Positions 24,930 to 40,450 are shown, numbered from the stretch's first letter. The stretch: 64,000 bases of DNA from Rotaria socialis (GCA_905331475.1 CAJNYU010004514.1:218260-282259); one strand, 5' to 3'. Notes: generated from the sequence alone by a model not told the origin. Translations and numbers: made by a program.

Positions 24930-27900
24930 AACTATTTGCCATTCTAAAAACAAATTAGAAGATTTTTTCAACATACCATACATAAATCGTAAATCTCCTT
25001 GTGTTTCCGATGATGGTTGATGATTTAAACATGTTTGAAGACGAACTTGAACATGAGCCGGTAATTGACTCTGATGTGTATATAAAACAGGTACCCACAT
25101 AGCAAATAACTATTGAAATGTAAATAAATTAAAAAAACATTGGATTGACTGTATAAAAAATAAAAGATAACATACATTAGCTAATACTATTGAATTTATT
25201 TCTTGTAATGCCTCAATTAAACTTAAGAAATGTAAATTAACCATCTCTGCAAGCTGAAAATGAATAACAAAAAGTAAATATTATTTATCAAAATAAACAA
25301 CAAAAAAAAACAAATAACGATCAATATAATTAAAGCTTGATATAGACGCACATATTTAAATGTATGACATCAAAAATACCTCACGATGTTTGTTAGGACT
25401 TTCTTTATCCTGAAATTTATTATTGGTGTTTCATTTTTATTTCTTCTCATCGAATTCTTGTTTCTTTTTCTTTTTAATTTTAAATACGAAAAATAAAAAG
25501 AATGACTATGTACTTACCACTTTTGAATGTGACAGTAAATGAAGTATACCCGGTGTAATACGAGCCCAAAAATCCATAATAGCTACTAATGCTTCAGGAT
25601 CATGTCCTCGGTTAACTTGCTCACAATACATTGTCCATAACTGAAATATATAACAGAAAACAAAAATTAATTTTAAATCAAATAATAAAATTAACTTAAT
25701 CTATCTTACTTGACAAAGTATAAATGAATGAAAAAGTGATGACATATGAATAACAGATGTTTTCGATTGATCAGCAAAACCAGTTAAAATATATAAAATA
25801 TAATCAGCTATTGATTGACTTGCATCAACAGGTATTGGATGACATATTATTGTTCCTTCATTTCGTGTTATAGCTGCATGTGTTAATGAACCGATCATTA
25901 ACCATGAAAGAAATCTTATACGATCAATGCAATCAACAAAATCTTTGGCTCTAAAAAGCAACAATAAAAATACAGATACTTTTTTTACATACATAATAAT
26001 AAAAATACAAACCCTTGTTGTACAGAAGTAGGAGGATTGTAAAGCCATGGAAGAAAACGAACAATTGCTTTTGAATCTCTTTGTCCACCTTTAGTAAATT
26101 CTAAAGCAAGATATTGTGCAAGACCAGCTTTTAATTGGCCGCCTAATGTATCTTCTGTTAAATTTGATAATTGTTGTTTTTCGCTTTTTTCTTTCATTGT
26201 ACTCTATTGAAAGAAAACAAAAACCAGATAAATTTCTGTATTATTAAAGTATTTGTTTAGCTTACTTTAATTTTTGTTATTGTGTGAATATCAGCAATAA
26301 ATGCAACTGTTTCATTAAGATAATGTTTCATACATTCAGCTCCATTTGTTGTTACCTAATTTGTAAAGAAAAATTTTAAAAATTCGTTCAGAAAAATTCT
26401 ATTTCACAAAAGTAAGTAAGAAAGAAAGAAAAAAAGAAAAATATCACAGCACTAGTATCACAAACGCACAACATTATGAGGATCATATGCACGAACGTCA
26501 TCGCTGACAATGGCCGATGCATGAATTGTACCACCCGAATCAAGTAAAATTAACTAAATTAATATTGAAAAACATTTATTTCGATAAAAGAAAAGAAAAA
26601 CTATAAGAAAGCAATTTTTACTTGAATCATTAGAAGTAAATTTCTATCTGGACATGGATATCGATGAAGCATAGCTTCAACAAGAACATTTACAATACAT
26701 CGTGGTAGTAGAAATTTTTCTCTATCCTGTCATAGGAAAAGAAATTAAAGATTATTATAAAAAAAAGTTTTCTATTGTCTTGTATGAAATGTTTACTCGT
26801 GTAAATGTTCGATTACTTAACGAACATAATTCAATAATATGTTCCAATTGAAATGTTCCATTTCGTAAGATAAATGTTAATAGTTTTGAAAATGGATCAA
26901 GAACAAGTCGCACATTTGCTATATATGGTACTTTGAGTATATTCATCATAATTCGAAGTATGGGTGTTAAATCATAAGTAACCTGTGTACTTGATTTAAT
27001 CGTCGTATAAACTCGTGTTAATTTATCAAATAAAAAATCAAATTCAAGAAATACACTTGTCCATAATTGGATCGGAGAATCGATTGGAATATATTCCATG
27101 AATTGTGCAATATTGCTGAGTAATGTTGTACAAATGTCAAGAGACAGGCTTTTTTGTTTATTCATGTCCTATTCATTGGTAAAGATACAGAAAAAATAAT
27201 AATTATATATATATATATATGAATTTCATCTTGAAACAATATTTCGATATTCAAAAGTTGCAGATGTCAAGAAAATGTTTCTAAATTTCTTTGCCCGTAA
27301 GTTCTACATATGTGATAGGAGAAATATGCAGCAATGCTAATGATTGTCATCGTAGACAGATACACGATTCATTCTTACAAAATAGTACGTAGACCAGTCT
27401 TGTAGAGCACTACATTGGTATAGAGGTTTGTGTAAACTAAAATCTAAGGGCTTAGTTTCTCTCTGATAGAACATAAAATTCAGCTACTTTCTTAAAATAA
27501 TCTTCGCCGTCGATATAATCGAAATTAGTATAAGATTTTCAGTTTTTTTCCTATGATTTCATTGTTTTAAATATTGATCTATGTCTATATTTATGATCTG
27601 TTGGCTGGTTGACCATCACGGTAACATTTCTAAATACGAGATTTATAAAAGAGAAAAAAAACCTACATTGAGAAGCCATTTAAGTGCAATAATTGAATTG
27701 AACTCAGGAAAATCATTCAGTGATAAAGCAATTGTATGTAATAGTCTTTCATCTGAAAACAAAACACACCATAGTCTCAATTGAACTTATAGAAATATAT
27801 TCTATCGAATACAAACCTCGAAAATTTTGTTGAAAAAATTGATAAGAAATATTATTCGCAGCTAATTGTTGAAATGTACAACGAATAAATTGTTGCGCAA

Positions 27901-30900
27901 TACTTCTTGAATTAGCTGGTGCGACAACAGTCGAATTTTCTTGCCATGTATATATATGAGATGCAGCAACTCTTCCAATGGTTTCAATCATATCCATGAG
28001 TAATGGTGCTGCAATAGCTGGTTCACGATGAACAAGTGTTCCACATACAATTATACAATAACCAATACATTCTTCATTGTAATATTCAATCGGTTGTCCA
28101 CATTTATCACATTTAGGTGCAGCTATCATTTGATTATGTAAATCTGTATCAGCATATGGATTGTCTGATTCCTCGTTCGTTGCTGTTGCTGATCGTTTAA
28201 CACCTGATGATGTTGTAATACCAGCTTTCAATGGACCTTGTGATGATGATGTACGTGTTGGACGACTGAAGATATTTCCAAAAACAAAGTGTTAACAATA
28301 TAAACATAAGAAAGAATTCTATTAACCTGAGCGTTGGTGATCGAACATTTGAATCGTCTTTATGTTTAGTTTTTTTACTATAATAACTTGGTTTTAATTT
28401 TCCACCAGGTGCCGCACCGCCCATACTAACTAATGTTGATGAAGATAATGATGTTACTTTAGGAGTTTTCGGAGGACTTTCTTCTGTAAAGAGAAAAATT
28501 AAATCACATGTATGAACTAACATTTCGGATTAAAAAACTAACCTTTGAATCCACCGACACTAGGTTTAAGTAAAACAGTTTCAAGTTTACCACGTTCAGC
28601 TGAATAAATAACACGTGACAGTTCTTTGACTCCTATGAAATATTTACTTTTATCAAATTTATGTGATGACATAAAAATAATTTATTACCTTTGATACCCT
28701 TCGCGTCAAGTTCAGTTAATTTTTCTGTTGGTAAAATTTGTGTTGTTGATGATGCTGTTCCAGCTGATGTGCCGGAATTTAAACCAGTTGCACTAGCTGT
28801 TCCACTACTAGCAAAAAAACTTTTCAAAAATTCTGTGTAAGATCGGCCAGTTGAAGGCATTTGATCTTCTGTTTGTCGAATTGTTAATGGTTCATCAAAG
28901 CATTCTATTTCGGGTTTATAAAATCTATTTTAAATCAAAATCTATAGAAAAAAAAAGAATAGAAGCTTTTTACGAATTACTTTGCTTTAACTTTTTTCGG
29001 GGGTGATAATAATCTAAAACGTTTATGTTCAGCAATACTCGCTGATTCTGATTGTGTGTCACCTTCTAAATCATAACGTGTACCTAATTCATTTAGTTCT
29101 ACTTCGCGTATATCATCAAATGGTCGTGAAGATCCTTGAAGAAATTTGTATAATTTTATTTAAATTAACTTGTCAAACAAACCAAAAATTCCTTACCTCT
29201 TCTTGAGCCCGCTACTTTTGGTGTAATTCTACCGCTAAGACCGCAACCAGTTGCACCGAATGGTGGTGTTTCACATTGATGATAATGACTTACAATTGTG
29301 TTCATAGCAACACGTGTTAAATGTTGAATTGTCACCGCATTTGATGTATATTGATACTAAACATAAGTTTTAAATAAATATTCACTTATTTTTAAATAAC
29401 AAAAAACAATATCAAGAATATTTACTTTATACAAAATAATAATAAGAGTCATCAACCATGAATCTCGTAGACTAGGGTCAATTCGTCCAAGCGTATTTGA
29501 TGCACAGATATGATCATAAAATTGCATGGTTGCATTTGAACATGTAGAGAATTGTAGAAATGAGAGAAAAAATTGTAAAAGTATACTTCCAAGATTAAAA
29601 TTATAATCAAGAACTTTAGGTAAATTAGATAAAAAAGCATGAAAAACTGGACTTCGTCTAGAAAAATAAAACATGATAATAGTAGAATATATTTAAATAG
29701 ATAACAACAAACCGAATTTTGCTTGGTAGCGTAACAAACGTTCGATTTGTTTGATTATAACCAAGTAACGAACATATATGTCGAACAACAACATTCTAGG
29801 AAAATTAAAACGAAGCAGAAATTTTAAGAAATAATTAATAGATTTGGTTTTACTTGTTGCTTAAGCATGATTCGATCTTCGTTAACTTGACTTTGATCAT
29901 CTTTCATCATAAACTACAACAACAACGACAACAGCAACAAAGAAATGATTTTCTCTTATTTTAAATAGTGAACAAATTTTACTTTCGTCAGTAAATTAAC
30001 CAACAATTGTAGTGTTGATTTGTCACTATTATCAACAGTAGGTGAAATAAAACTTCCTATAGAATCTGTTTCAATTTTGTCAGTGTTATTGTTAGATGGT
30101 TGTGAATTAACTATTGTTGTACGTCGATGATGTGTGAGAAATCTTGCTGATGTTGATATCGGTTTAATTGAATCTGTTCTTGCCATAGCAAAACGTATTT
30201 GATTTAATTTACGAATAAAATGTTCACTTTCAGTATTAAAACCACCAATACTTTGTGGACTTATTAATTCGCCTGATTCTTCCATATTAATTTGAGATTC
30301 AATTGATAATGTATCAAAACGATTAAGAAAATATTCCCAACTTAAAATTTTTATTGTTGAATTATTTCTTAATAATATCGTATAAAGTTTCGATAGACGA
30401 TGTAATATTATTGAACGATCATTTATTACAGTATCGAATTGAAATTCAAGTGAACACATGACACTTTTAAATGATGCATCGCCTAATGTCTCTAATGAAC
30501 ACATGGCTTTTTGACTGACAGTAGGCTCAACGTCTTCGATTGAAGTTATTAAATTGAGAAAAGCATAAGCAAGTACAGATAGAACATTATAATTATTTTT
30601 GATTAATTTTGGTTTAAGTAGTGAATAAAGCGCAATAACTCGTGTGCCTAAAACAAAGAGAAAAGAAAAAAGTTTATTGAAACGTCTTTATTCGTTAAAA
30701 AAAAAGAATTTTCTAAAGCAAGAGAAAGCATATTAATTTACCAGCTGATGAACGAACTTTCCAATGTGTACTTGAAAAATCTCGTTCAAGTATATCCCAT
30801 AAAGCAGTTTTTCCAGGTTCATAATTAAGTGCATGAAGAAGTAATGGTACACAACATTCATTAAGATGACCATGTCCCAATGCAAGAATTTTCCAAATAC

Positions 30901-33900
30901 TAAATTAGAAAAAAAAACGATCAATGATATAGTTTTTATAAAAATAATAATTAATTTACTGTGGAACAAGTAGCTTTTCAAGACAATACGAAAGAAAACC
31001 TCGATTATCTTTCGCTGCTGTTTCTAAACATTCATCATTTAAAATCAATAATTTTAAGCAACATAATAAATAATAGAGTGCATCAATATCAATGATTCGG
31101 TCGAGTTCCTAAAAAGTAGAAAATTTTATCATTCAGAAAACTTCTTTTCTGTATCTACCTTGAGAACCGAATAAAAAAATTGTAAATGAATATGAAGTGT
31201 ATTGAGTTTAAAATAGAAGACACCCTGCGATGTGATCCATATTCCACCATCAGGATTATTTTCAACTTTAAGTTCTGATGGTGCTGTTGTAATTGCTGTT
31301 GTTGTAGCATTAGCATTACTAGTGGTTTCTTCATTATTTAACGATGTCGATGATGATGATAAACTTTGATTATCACCCGCTGTTGGTATTTCAATACCTA
31401 GTCAGAGAATTTTTATTTTTATGCACATAAAAACAATGGAGAAAGAAAAAACGAAAGTAAATTGGTCACGGTAATTATGAAGGAACTACGTTTAGGAGTT
31501 CGCCATTGATAAGTTCGTACTCTATATACACGATAGACTCAAGTGACATGCGAATAGTTTTAACATCAACAATACCATTAAGAATTTCTTGGGCAAAGCT
31601 ATCATGATCTTACGGAAATTTCAATCTATTGTCATAGGATATTCTAATCAATTAATCGAAGCTAATTCAAACTGAACTTTTGTCAACTGATAGATCTACT
31701 TTTCCGTAGAATGTATACTTTGAATAATTTTTCTTGCACACAATACTGCATTTTGAAAACTCAGTAAGATTTCAAGAAAGAGACGAGGATCATATGCATT
31801 TTCAAAATTAATAACCGTATCACAACAGTACTTTTCTCAAAATGAACTTTTCAGAAATAGTTTAATTGCAAGTAGATTTATCGTTCAGTAAAATTTCCGA
31901 TCCAATCATGATGAAGTGATTTTATTTCACTTACTGAACTTTGGTTTGCCTGTTGATTTAGCTGATTGCAATAATGTTTGTTGTTGTAATAATTGCTGTT
32001 GCTTAAGTTGTTGTTGTTTAAGTTCGCTTAAATTTGGTAATTCAAGTTCAGGTAATTTTATTTCATCTCGTGGTGAAATATATTTGAGTATATCTTGTGC
32101 TATTGAAAACCACAAAATATATTCTTCACAAAATGAACATTGACTTGATGATGTTCGACAACGATGACGACGAGCCCATGGTAATATTAATTGTTTATTC
32201 ATTAATGACAAAATTTCTTTTGATAGAGGATTATACATTCCTTGATGTTGTGGTGTTTGTTGAAGTTCCATCTAATAAAAAGAAAGAAAACAAAGAATTT
32301 ATTAACAGATATTAAATTCTAATAATAAATTAGCAAAAAAAAAGAATATTCTACTTGTTTTAATGTCATATCCACCATCATAATACAACATGTTGAATTA
32401 ATTTCACTTTCATTAATAATAAATTCTTCTTCTTCTTCTTTTATAATTGAAACCATTTCTTGTCCAGTCATTTGTTGTAACATCAATTGATGACGATGTG
32501 CACGATATGTTTCATATGTATCAAAAACGAGAAATTTATTTGTTGATGAGGATCCTGACATTGTTGTTAAACCGGCGATACCACCTGTTGGATTCGCTAC
32601 ATTTCCTTCATCTTGAGACAACATCATTAAATTTAAACCATTGTCCATGGATTGCTCATTTGATGATGAAGCTGCCATTGTATAGTGTTCACGGCGTTGT
32701 GCACGCGATTCAAGTTTTTGTAAAGAATTTGTACCAGTAGTAAATATTTGAACAAGCAATGGAACTGGTATATATATATCGATTAAACATAAAATTTGTA
32801 ACCATTGTAAAGCTTGTTCTTGAACACTAGCTGGTGCAGGAGATTGAAAACGATCGGTAATAAAATGATATAATTGATCACGTGTTAACGATGATGGAGA
32901 CATATCAGGATCTGGATCGAACATTTTTCTATTTTGTTAAAAAATATTACAAGAAATTTACAAATAAAATGAAAAAAGTTAATTACCGAAAAAGTAAATT
33001 TAAGTTAGTTAAATCATTTTCTGGTACTTCTAATCGAATTGATTCCATCCAATAAGGCATTATATAGTCCCAGATCTATAGAGAAAAGAAATTTCATTAT
33101 TAAAATTCAATGTGAGAATGAGTCCAGCATCAAATCAAAACATTTGTGGTCTACTTGTAGTCCTTTGTTGATGACAAAAACTTTTACAAATTATCATCAA
33201 AAAACTAATTTTAAATAGGCCTGATTTTTTACCACAAAATAGAATATAGCGAACTATATTTAGCAAAATGACTATTGTAATAAGATATATTACTAGTATG
33301 TAAATGAAAACTAGAAGTCATCTCAATGAACAATGTATTTTGAAGAAATACTAGAGTCTTCTGAGAAAATAATGATAATACTACTTTTCGAAGTTCAAAT
33401 TGAACGCCCGTATAAAGACAGTCCTTCAAGAAGTATATTCTTTCATAAAAGTTTCACGTCTTTTGATTAATTCTACTCTGAAATAAGAATCTCAAATCTA
33501 CCATCACACATGAACGATGTAAACGGAACACTTTTATCATCGCTATAGTCTAGAATATTCACAAATAACAATACTCACTAGGTACTGTTGTTCGATAATG
33601 TTTAAAAAGCAAAAGAGAAAAGGAACCTGCTTGATGTTAACAAGACAACTGTACAACTGTATTTTTTCGGGTTATTCATAAGAAACATAATCTGGATTTA
33701 AAAAGTGATTTATCACTTACGAGACTGCTATCATAGGATATTTTTTTTTAATATCGAAGACCGAAATGATAAACTTACTTCATATGTAATAATGCCATCT
33801 GGCATTAAATCATATAATTTATTAAGACATTCAATAACTTGTGTTGTTCGATTCGCCATGGTTTCCCTAGAAATTCATAGATTTTTCAATAGTTAAAAGA

Positions 33901-36900
33901 TTTATTAGATGCATTCTTTAGTTTTATTTACCAAATACCACCAACTTTTGCATATTCCACTGGATGTGGAAGAAGTAAAGCAATAACTAATTCATGATGC
34001 TCTTTCACAACTGATTTAAGCCACGGTATAACATACTAACGAAATAAATAAGTAAATTAAACATTAATACAAATCCTTTATTTTCGTCTTACTTCAGATT
34101 TTAATTTGCCTAAAACACTTCCAATTTCATTTCCTGGTAAACGAACCGTTGAATGAAACCAAAGAAATAACATGCTTAAAATACGTCCAAACATTTCCTA
34201 AGAAAAAATACGAAGAAAAAACAAATTTTTATAATTGAAAAGATAAAAGAAAATGCTCGTACAGGTGGTCCATATGATGTTGGTTCAATAAGACCCAAAA
34301 TTAAATAGATTCCATATCGACTTAGTAATTTTCTTCCGACATCAATATCGAGACTTAAAAACATGGTTGCTGTATTATCAATATTTTCTGCTAAAATAGA
34401 TTTTTTTTCATCGCTCATTGAATCAACAATACGTTTTTCTTCGTTGTTATCTGTTTCACGTAACAAACTAATTATAGCTTCGACACAATGATTTTGTACG
34501 TCAGGTGATAAACGCCACATATCGATTAATGTTTCTTGATAGACATGATTTGAATCAATATGTCGTCTTTCATGACATTGGCGACATAAACTTATAGGAT
34601 GATTACCATTTGATAAACAACAGTCAATTGAATAGCAAACAGCATGAGTGATCTTTTTATCTGAGATACATAGCTAGAGAAATTAAAAAGAGAGAAAAAA
34701 TGTTTCATCTTTTTTGTTCTTTTATTACAAATCTTACTTTATTTTGACAGTGTAGAGAAATTTCTGATACAGGACAAAGAATATTACGACAAAATTGTTG
34801 CACATCTTTCGAAGAGCTTTTATAACAATCAGTACACATGTAAAGTGGTGGTGGCATATTTTCACCATACTTTGATAAAAGAATATTAACGCAAACTTTT
34901 GATGCAATATTTTGCCTGTGGGTACATCTGCCTGTTTGACATATTATTGGTTTTCGAGCTAAATCAATTCAAGTATTTTGATTATGATACGAGGAGTCAA
35001 GAAAACCAAAAAATGATAAATCCTTACGACTAAATTTAAAATGTACTGAACGTCGATCGATTCCAGTCGGATTAAGCATAGGCCAATAGAAAAAAAGTAA
35101 ATTCGATGCGACAGCTCTTGCTGATGCAGCTCCATGTGCAATAACAAATAGAATATCCTACGAATTGAATTGGAATGTCTTGACAAAGAATTTTATTTTA
35201 AAAAATATGAATATTTGCATATAATTATATTTAACATGCATGAACAAGACAATATTTATGTGGTTCTAACGTTAAATATTTATTGAAGTCGAAAATCTCT
35301 ATTTTAGACAAGCATCATGATAGTCAATGAGAAATATTTTGCCAAGATCCTATAAGACATATTCTTGACGAGACACTCAGCTTGTTGATATACATGTGAA
35401 TTACTCATGAAGGTAGTAATAAACTATTGTCAAAATAGATAACTACTGATGATAATATTATTAATAAATTCATTATTCAATAAGCTATGATTTTCTTGTG
35501 TAAATGCTTCAATAGAAGCAAAAGAAAATAAGTAGGTCTTGATCGCAGTATTAGAAGTCTATAAGTACTCATGCTCATATACTATTGTTCTTAAACTAGT
35601 AGAATTTGACAGAACTCTTTAACTGGCGGAATAATTTTTATAAAATAGAAAATAGAAAAATTGAATTGTTACTTATCGGTTGTACTCAAAGACAAGCTAT
35701 AAAGATATGCCCTTCTTATAATATCGAATATTAAAAACACCAAACTGCTATACTTTTTCTCATAACAAAATATCTTCTGTGTTACTGAATATTCAAAACA
35801 CAACGAATAAAACATATATTTAAGCTGAAATTTTCGTGCAATCCCATGAGTGCAAAACTTGCTCATGAAAGAAATTCAAAATTGAAACTTCTCGATTTCA
35901 TCTTTACATAAATATGATAACCATAGTGAAAATATTATGAAATTCCAATCACTTGTGAAGAATATTACAGGTGGACGAGCTCCTGTAGGATTTTACTAAC
36001 CTTGTCAGGGTCGTCTTATTCGTGAAACAGTTATGTGAATAGCGATTTCTTCTAGAGAATGTCCTTTTCTCAATCAATAATTATCAATGTTACTGTGGGC
36101 TTTTATTCCATATGAACTACGCAATGGAAACGCATAGTATCCATCTAGAAATTGAATTCTAAGAACGATCATAATATGTGTGTTCTTAATAACATAAGAT
36201 ACTAGTAGTCAATGTTATTTGTTTTCTTGTTCTAATTAAACAGAATTGAAGCATGTCTCTATAGTTTTAAGTCTACTTCATTTCCTTCAATTTCTTGCAT
36301 TCTATCAAAAGCTCATAAATACATAAAAACATACAATCAAACCGTGCGATACGAGTACAACAAAAAGCAATGGAAACATTTACTATTAAAAACTCACATA
36401 AATCAAATCCGCTTTTAAACTCAATAAACATTCCATAATTTGCGCATGATAACCTGGAAGTGAATAATCATTTTTTGACTTTATCTCTTTAGATTATTTC
36501 TTTTCGTTCAATCGTATTGTCTTCATAAAATGATTTCTACTTACTCTCATTGTCACTGTTTTCAAAAATAATAAAAAGAATCGATGCTATTGAATTTAAT
36601 GTCATTGAATGTTCTGGATATTCCGTATAAGCTAAAATATTTATTAAAATGTAAATATAAAATTCATTTTAAATACTATGCCTCACCCATATTGATTGGT
36701 AAAAGTGTATTACATAGTGTATCAAGTGTTTTTTTCTGAACAGATGTTGGAAATGTAGTTAGCGTTGTCGCGAATGTATATGGTAATGCATCAAGTAATT
36801 CATAAGGTAAAAATGGTGCTAGACACGCAAGTGTATTTATAATTGATTCTGCTGGTTCTGTTTCAATTGGTTGCAATAATGGTACAACGTCGATGAGATT

Positions 36901-37268
36901 GATTAAAGAATGATACAGTGATGAATAATTTAATGATGGATATTTACTGATACGATAGGAATGTTTACCAGATGTTTGTTCTTGATTGTGATCAATAGTC
37001 ATCTCTTTTAGTACACTAGAAGAAACAGAATTTTATTAGGTTCAACTATTGTGCTTTTGATATTTCTACCCTAGAAGAGTTAGAGTGAATTGCTTGAGAA
37101 CCAATGCAATATCATATGTAGATGGTAATGGTGTAACACCGCTAACTATATTGTTATAATAATCGTTAAGAGTTCGAATCTTAGATGAGACTAAATAAAA
37201 ATAAAAATAAGAAATCCAGTCATTGTAGTTTTATATGTATATTTACAGGCAGCTGCACGAGTCGCCAT
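24802..37268 (-). CDS. unc79: UNC79, auxiliary subunit of the NALCN sodium-leak channel complex
   Basis: Thirty-nine exons, all with GT-AG borders, sum to 7131 bp and encode 2376 residues (human about 2600). First exon 37268-37247, last 24893-24802; the longest are 30647-29983, 32928-32355, 28265-27817 and 34673-34263; the smallest internal one is 25409-25380 (30 bp). Homology spans the length: near the N-terminus SSKIRTLNDYYNNI and YPSLNYSSLYHSLINLIDVV; then PPPLYMCTDC with a Cys/His-rich cluster (CYSIDCC, CRQCHERRH); KMFDPDPD and ASVQEQALQWLQIL; CDKCGQPIEY; and towards the C-terminus DTLGGQLKAGLAQYLALEF, FLPWLYNPPTSVQQG, DASQSIADY, AEMVNLHFLSL and LLKWLNRLQFKIGQIE. UNC79 binds UNC80 and stabilises NALCN at neuronal membranes, setting resting potential. 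A Gln-rich segment lies near residue 870. Four introns are long: 36397-35158, 33778-33076, 31934-31398 and 27666-27169. An acceptor-like TTTAG lies 5 bases before the ATG. Confidence 0.96.
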
Positions 37269-37273
37269 TCTAT

Positions 37274-37690
37274 CTAAAGAAGATAAGAATTAATTGTTTG
37301 CCAAAAGAAAAATGATTCAAAATGAAAGATTATCTATTGATAACCTTTTCCCGAAAAAAGTCAACAATAGAAGAAAAAATAAACTAAATAATAAAAAAAA
37401 GAACCATTTAATGCGATCGATCGATTCTCCTAGGACCTCGTGCTATTATTCTAAATAGTGTCGCTAATAGTTATAGAAATGTGTTCATTTTCAAGTAGCG
37501 CTAATTTCGGAAATTGCAAATGAACTCATTCAGATTGGTTTATATTATTAGCCAACTCCATTGAAGGTCATAAAATCTATCTAATAGATTCGTATCAGGC
37601 AACTGTGTTGTAAAACGCTTTTCGAAAGTTGAACCAAGAAGAATCTACATAAAGACTTACTTTATATTGAGTAGAGAACGATATTTCTAG
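37274..37690. promoter_or_regulatory. Divergent intergenic region between UNC79 and CUEDC1
   Basis: About 420 bp separate the acceptor-like AGs that precede the start codons of two head-to-head genes. Both promoters must lie here or be embedded in it. No TATA box was recognised. Assigned from gene layout only. Confidence 0.4.
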
Positions 37691-37698
37691 TCGACAAT

Positions 37699-39905
37699 AT
37701 GGCCGCCTCATCGAGATCAGCAACCGTAGGCGAATTGCGTCGAATGTTTTCCAACTTAGATTCAGCTGTAATCGAAACTGTGTTAGCAGCTAATAATGGC
37801 CAAGTTGACGTTACAATTGATCATTTACTTACAATGTCAATTGATACTGAAAATGAAAATAATGTTCAACAAGTGAAAAAATTTCAGCTTAACTGTATAT
37901 ATTTAATGATACTTTTAAATGTTATAGGTGACACCAACAACACTACTTCAACAGTTACCAGCTGTTCTTAATGTATACGATGATGATCCACCACCTTGTA
38001 AACTATTTTTTCTTACTCCCACATTAGTAAATATTTTATGTATATTCATTCTAGATCCTGGTCATGATACAAAAGGTAGTAATTGTGCATCATCAACAAC
38101 AACCACCATACCTTTTCTTCCACAACGTTTCTCATCAAATTATCCGTCATCAATAAATCAAAGTCAATTAAAGAATATACATTTTGAAGAAGAGTAAATA
38201 ACAGATTTAGTTTATAAATAATCATTTTTTTATGTTTTGCATTACTTTTGAAGTGCATATTGTCTACAAGATCTTCAAGTACGAAGATGGAAAACAGCTT
38301 ATGATCAATATCGTATTTGTTATATTGGGGATTTACCAGACGATTTTCTTCGAGTAAAATTAACATCCAAATTTGAACCAACAAACCAATCGAAGGTATA
38401 TAATTGTTTTCAATGATTGATCTTATTATTTTAACAATTACAAATAAATAGAAAAATATGCATGGACAACATGATAACGCAGCACGATATATTGAAGATG
38501 AACATTTAGAAGAATTTCTTCGAAATGAAGAATTTTTAAATGAACTTCGACGTAATCAAGATTTTATAACAACTCTAAATTCAGGTTTGCTTTTATTTAT
38601 CTCTTCTTCTATAAAAGAAAAGATGACATGAACATTTAGATCAATCTACTCGATCAACAGCATCGAATCAACAAAATCGATCATTTAATTATTTAAGTAC
38701 AAAACCATTACCAATGCCAACACCACCAACCGTTGAAACCCCTAAAACGCCAAAAGTTCGCGCAAGAATGCTCCAAAATGCTCTTACACAAATTGAACAA
38801 GGACAAACAATAAAAAGTATGAAGAAAATTATTTATTTAATATATTTTTAAAATTGCTTTTCTAATATTAAGCCTCGATGGTTCCACAAGAATCTATCAC
38901 TCAAAACGAAAGTTATTCTTACGGAAAAGGTATTTGAATAGCATTAAAAAATTCGATTGCTTTCATTTTTGTTATCTTCTCTGAAGATAATCATGACCGA
39001 ATTCCACTTCCACCTGCACCATCTGCCAGCGAATTCGATCCGTTACGGCCGGAAAGTAATGAAGAATTTATTGCTCGCTTAAAAAATATGGGAAAAAGTA
39101 ATAAATTTCGATACGAAATAATGTTTAAGAAAAATATTATTATTTTTCAAAAGATTCAATGGACAAATTCAATCAGTTAGCGCGTCGATTTTCTACACGT
39201 AAAAATACAACAATAAATCCTGGCAAATACTCGAAACAACCATTGTAAGTTCTTCTTGATGTCAACTAGATCATTATCAAAAATACGTATATCAAAGTCA
39301 ATTGTTTGATATTAATTCATTGAAAAGAAAGATACAATTCTTTGACATCAAATTTAGCTGTTTAAATTTTGATGCAAATTAGAAATAGTTAGCTGTTCCT
39401 TTTATTTTATTTTACGTTCTTAATTTCATCATTGCTAATGTGTAAAAACAATAGATACAGAACGTCAAAATATGATATCAACATGTAGAAGAAAGTGGCA
39501 AGACTGCATAGACATAAATGCAACTCGAAAACTAGATGATCAACAATAGTGATCGGAAAACTGCAAAGATAAAGAGGCTGTGTTGTTGTGCATCTCATTG
39601 ATTTCATACTGTTAAAGCAAAACATTTTTAGAACAAAATTTTTGAGAATAACTTCAGATTAGGAACATGTATTTATTATTCGCTTAACCTAGCTAGTATT
39701 GAATTTAATCATGAATGAAATTCTAAATCATTAATAAAATTTCAGTCTTATCAAACTCATGTGTTTGAATAGATCATTATTTATTTTTGATTTATTTAGA
39801 ATGGCAAACACATCAGAACGACAAATATTAACAAATGAATTCGATAGTGATGATGATCCTATTACATTGAACAACAACAACCCCGTTCGTTTTTTTTCTC
39901 CCTAA
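37699..39905 (+). CDS. cuedc1: CUE domain-containing protein 1 homologue
   Basis: Ten exons (37699-37872, 37928-37997, 38055-38193, 38254-38395, 38452-38584, 38640-38816, 38873-38929, 38987-39097, 39154-39244, 39800-39905) give 399 residues. The N-terminal CUE domain (about 9-50) reads LRRMFSNLDSAVIETVLAAN then GQVDVTIDHLL; CUE domains bind ubiquitin. Other CUEDC1 landmarks follow in order: a PPPY motif built across the exon 2/3 junction, which could bind WW domains of Nedd4-type ligases; IGDLPDDFLRV; EEFLRNEEFLNELRRNQDF; and near the C-terminus ESNEEFIARLKNMGK with FNQLARRFSTRK. Human CUEDC1 has the same order. The last intron is long (39245-39799). The start lies 8 bases after TTTCTAG, like several neighbours. 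Function beyond ubiquitin binding is poorly known. Confidence 0.9.
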
Positions 39906-40450
39906 ATATTATTTTCGTTTTTATTTTCATTTTAGAATCGATATCTCACTTCCGTCTAATATCTCATCTCAATTAATTTTTTGCTCTTGTTTTTTGTTGT
40001 ACTCTACTAACCATACCGTACTATTGTTGTTTTGTTCTGTAGATATTCTCATCTATTTTTATTCATATCTCAGGTTGTAGTAACCTCTTTTTAATTTTTT
40101 GTTTAACATTCGAATATCATTCAAATATTTCTGCTTAATTAAACGAGATAAATGACTTCAGAAAGAGAAAAACTAAATGTTTGTTTTCTGTTGAATAGAT
40201 CGTGTATGCATGCAAGTCAGATTGTAATATGAACAGTTAAATTGAGACGAAAATCAAAAATTTCTTTAGCACTTTTTCTTTGTCTTGCGTTAGAAACTCA
40301 TTATTTTACTTTTTTTTGTTTTTACGTACTGCGAAGCTTACAATTTTTATTTTTATTTATGAATAAAATAATAATCCTTTCATATGAAATAAAACAAAAA
40401 GCTCAAACAATACATAATTGTTTTAGATATTTAACCGAAAAGACAAGAAA

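Noticed and set aside
37161-37190. GTTCGAATC resembling a tRNA T-loop
   Set aside because: It lies inside UNC79 exon 2 and no acceptor stem or anticodon arm can be formed around it.
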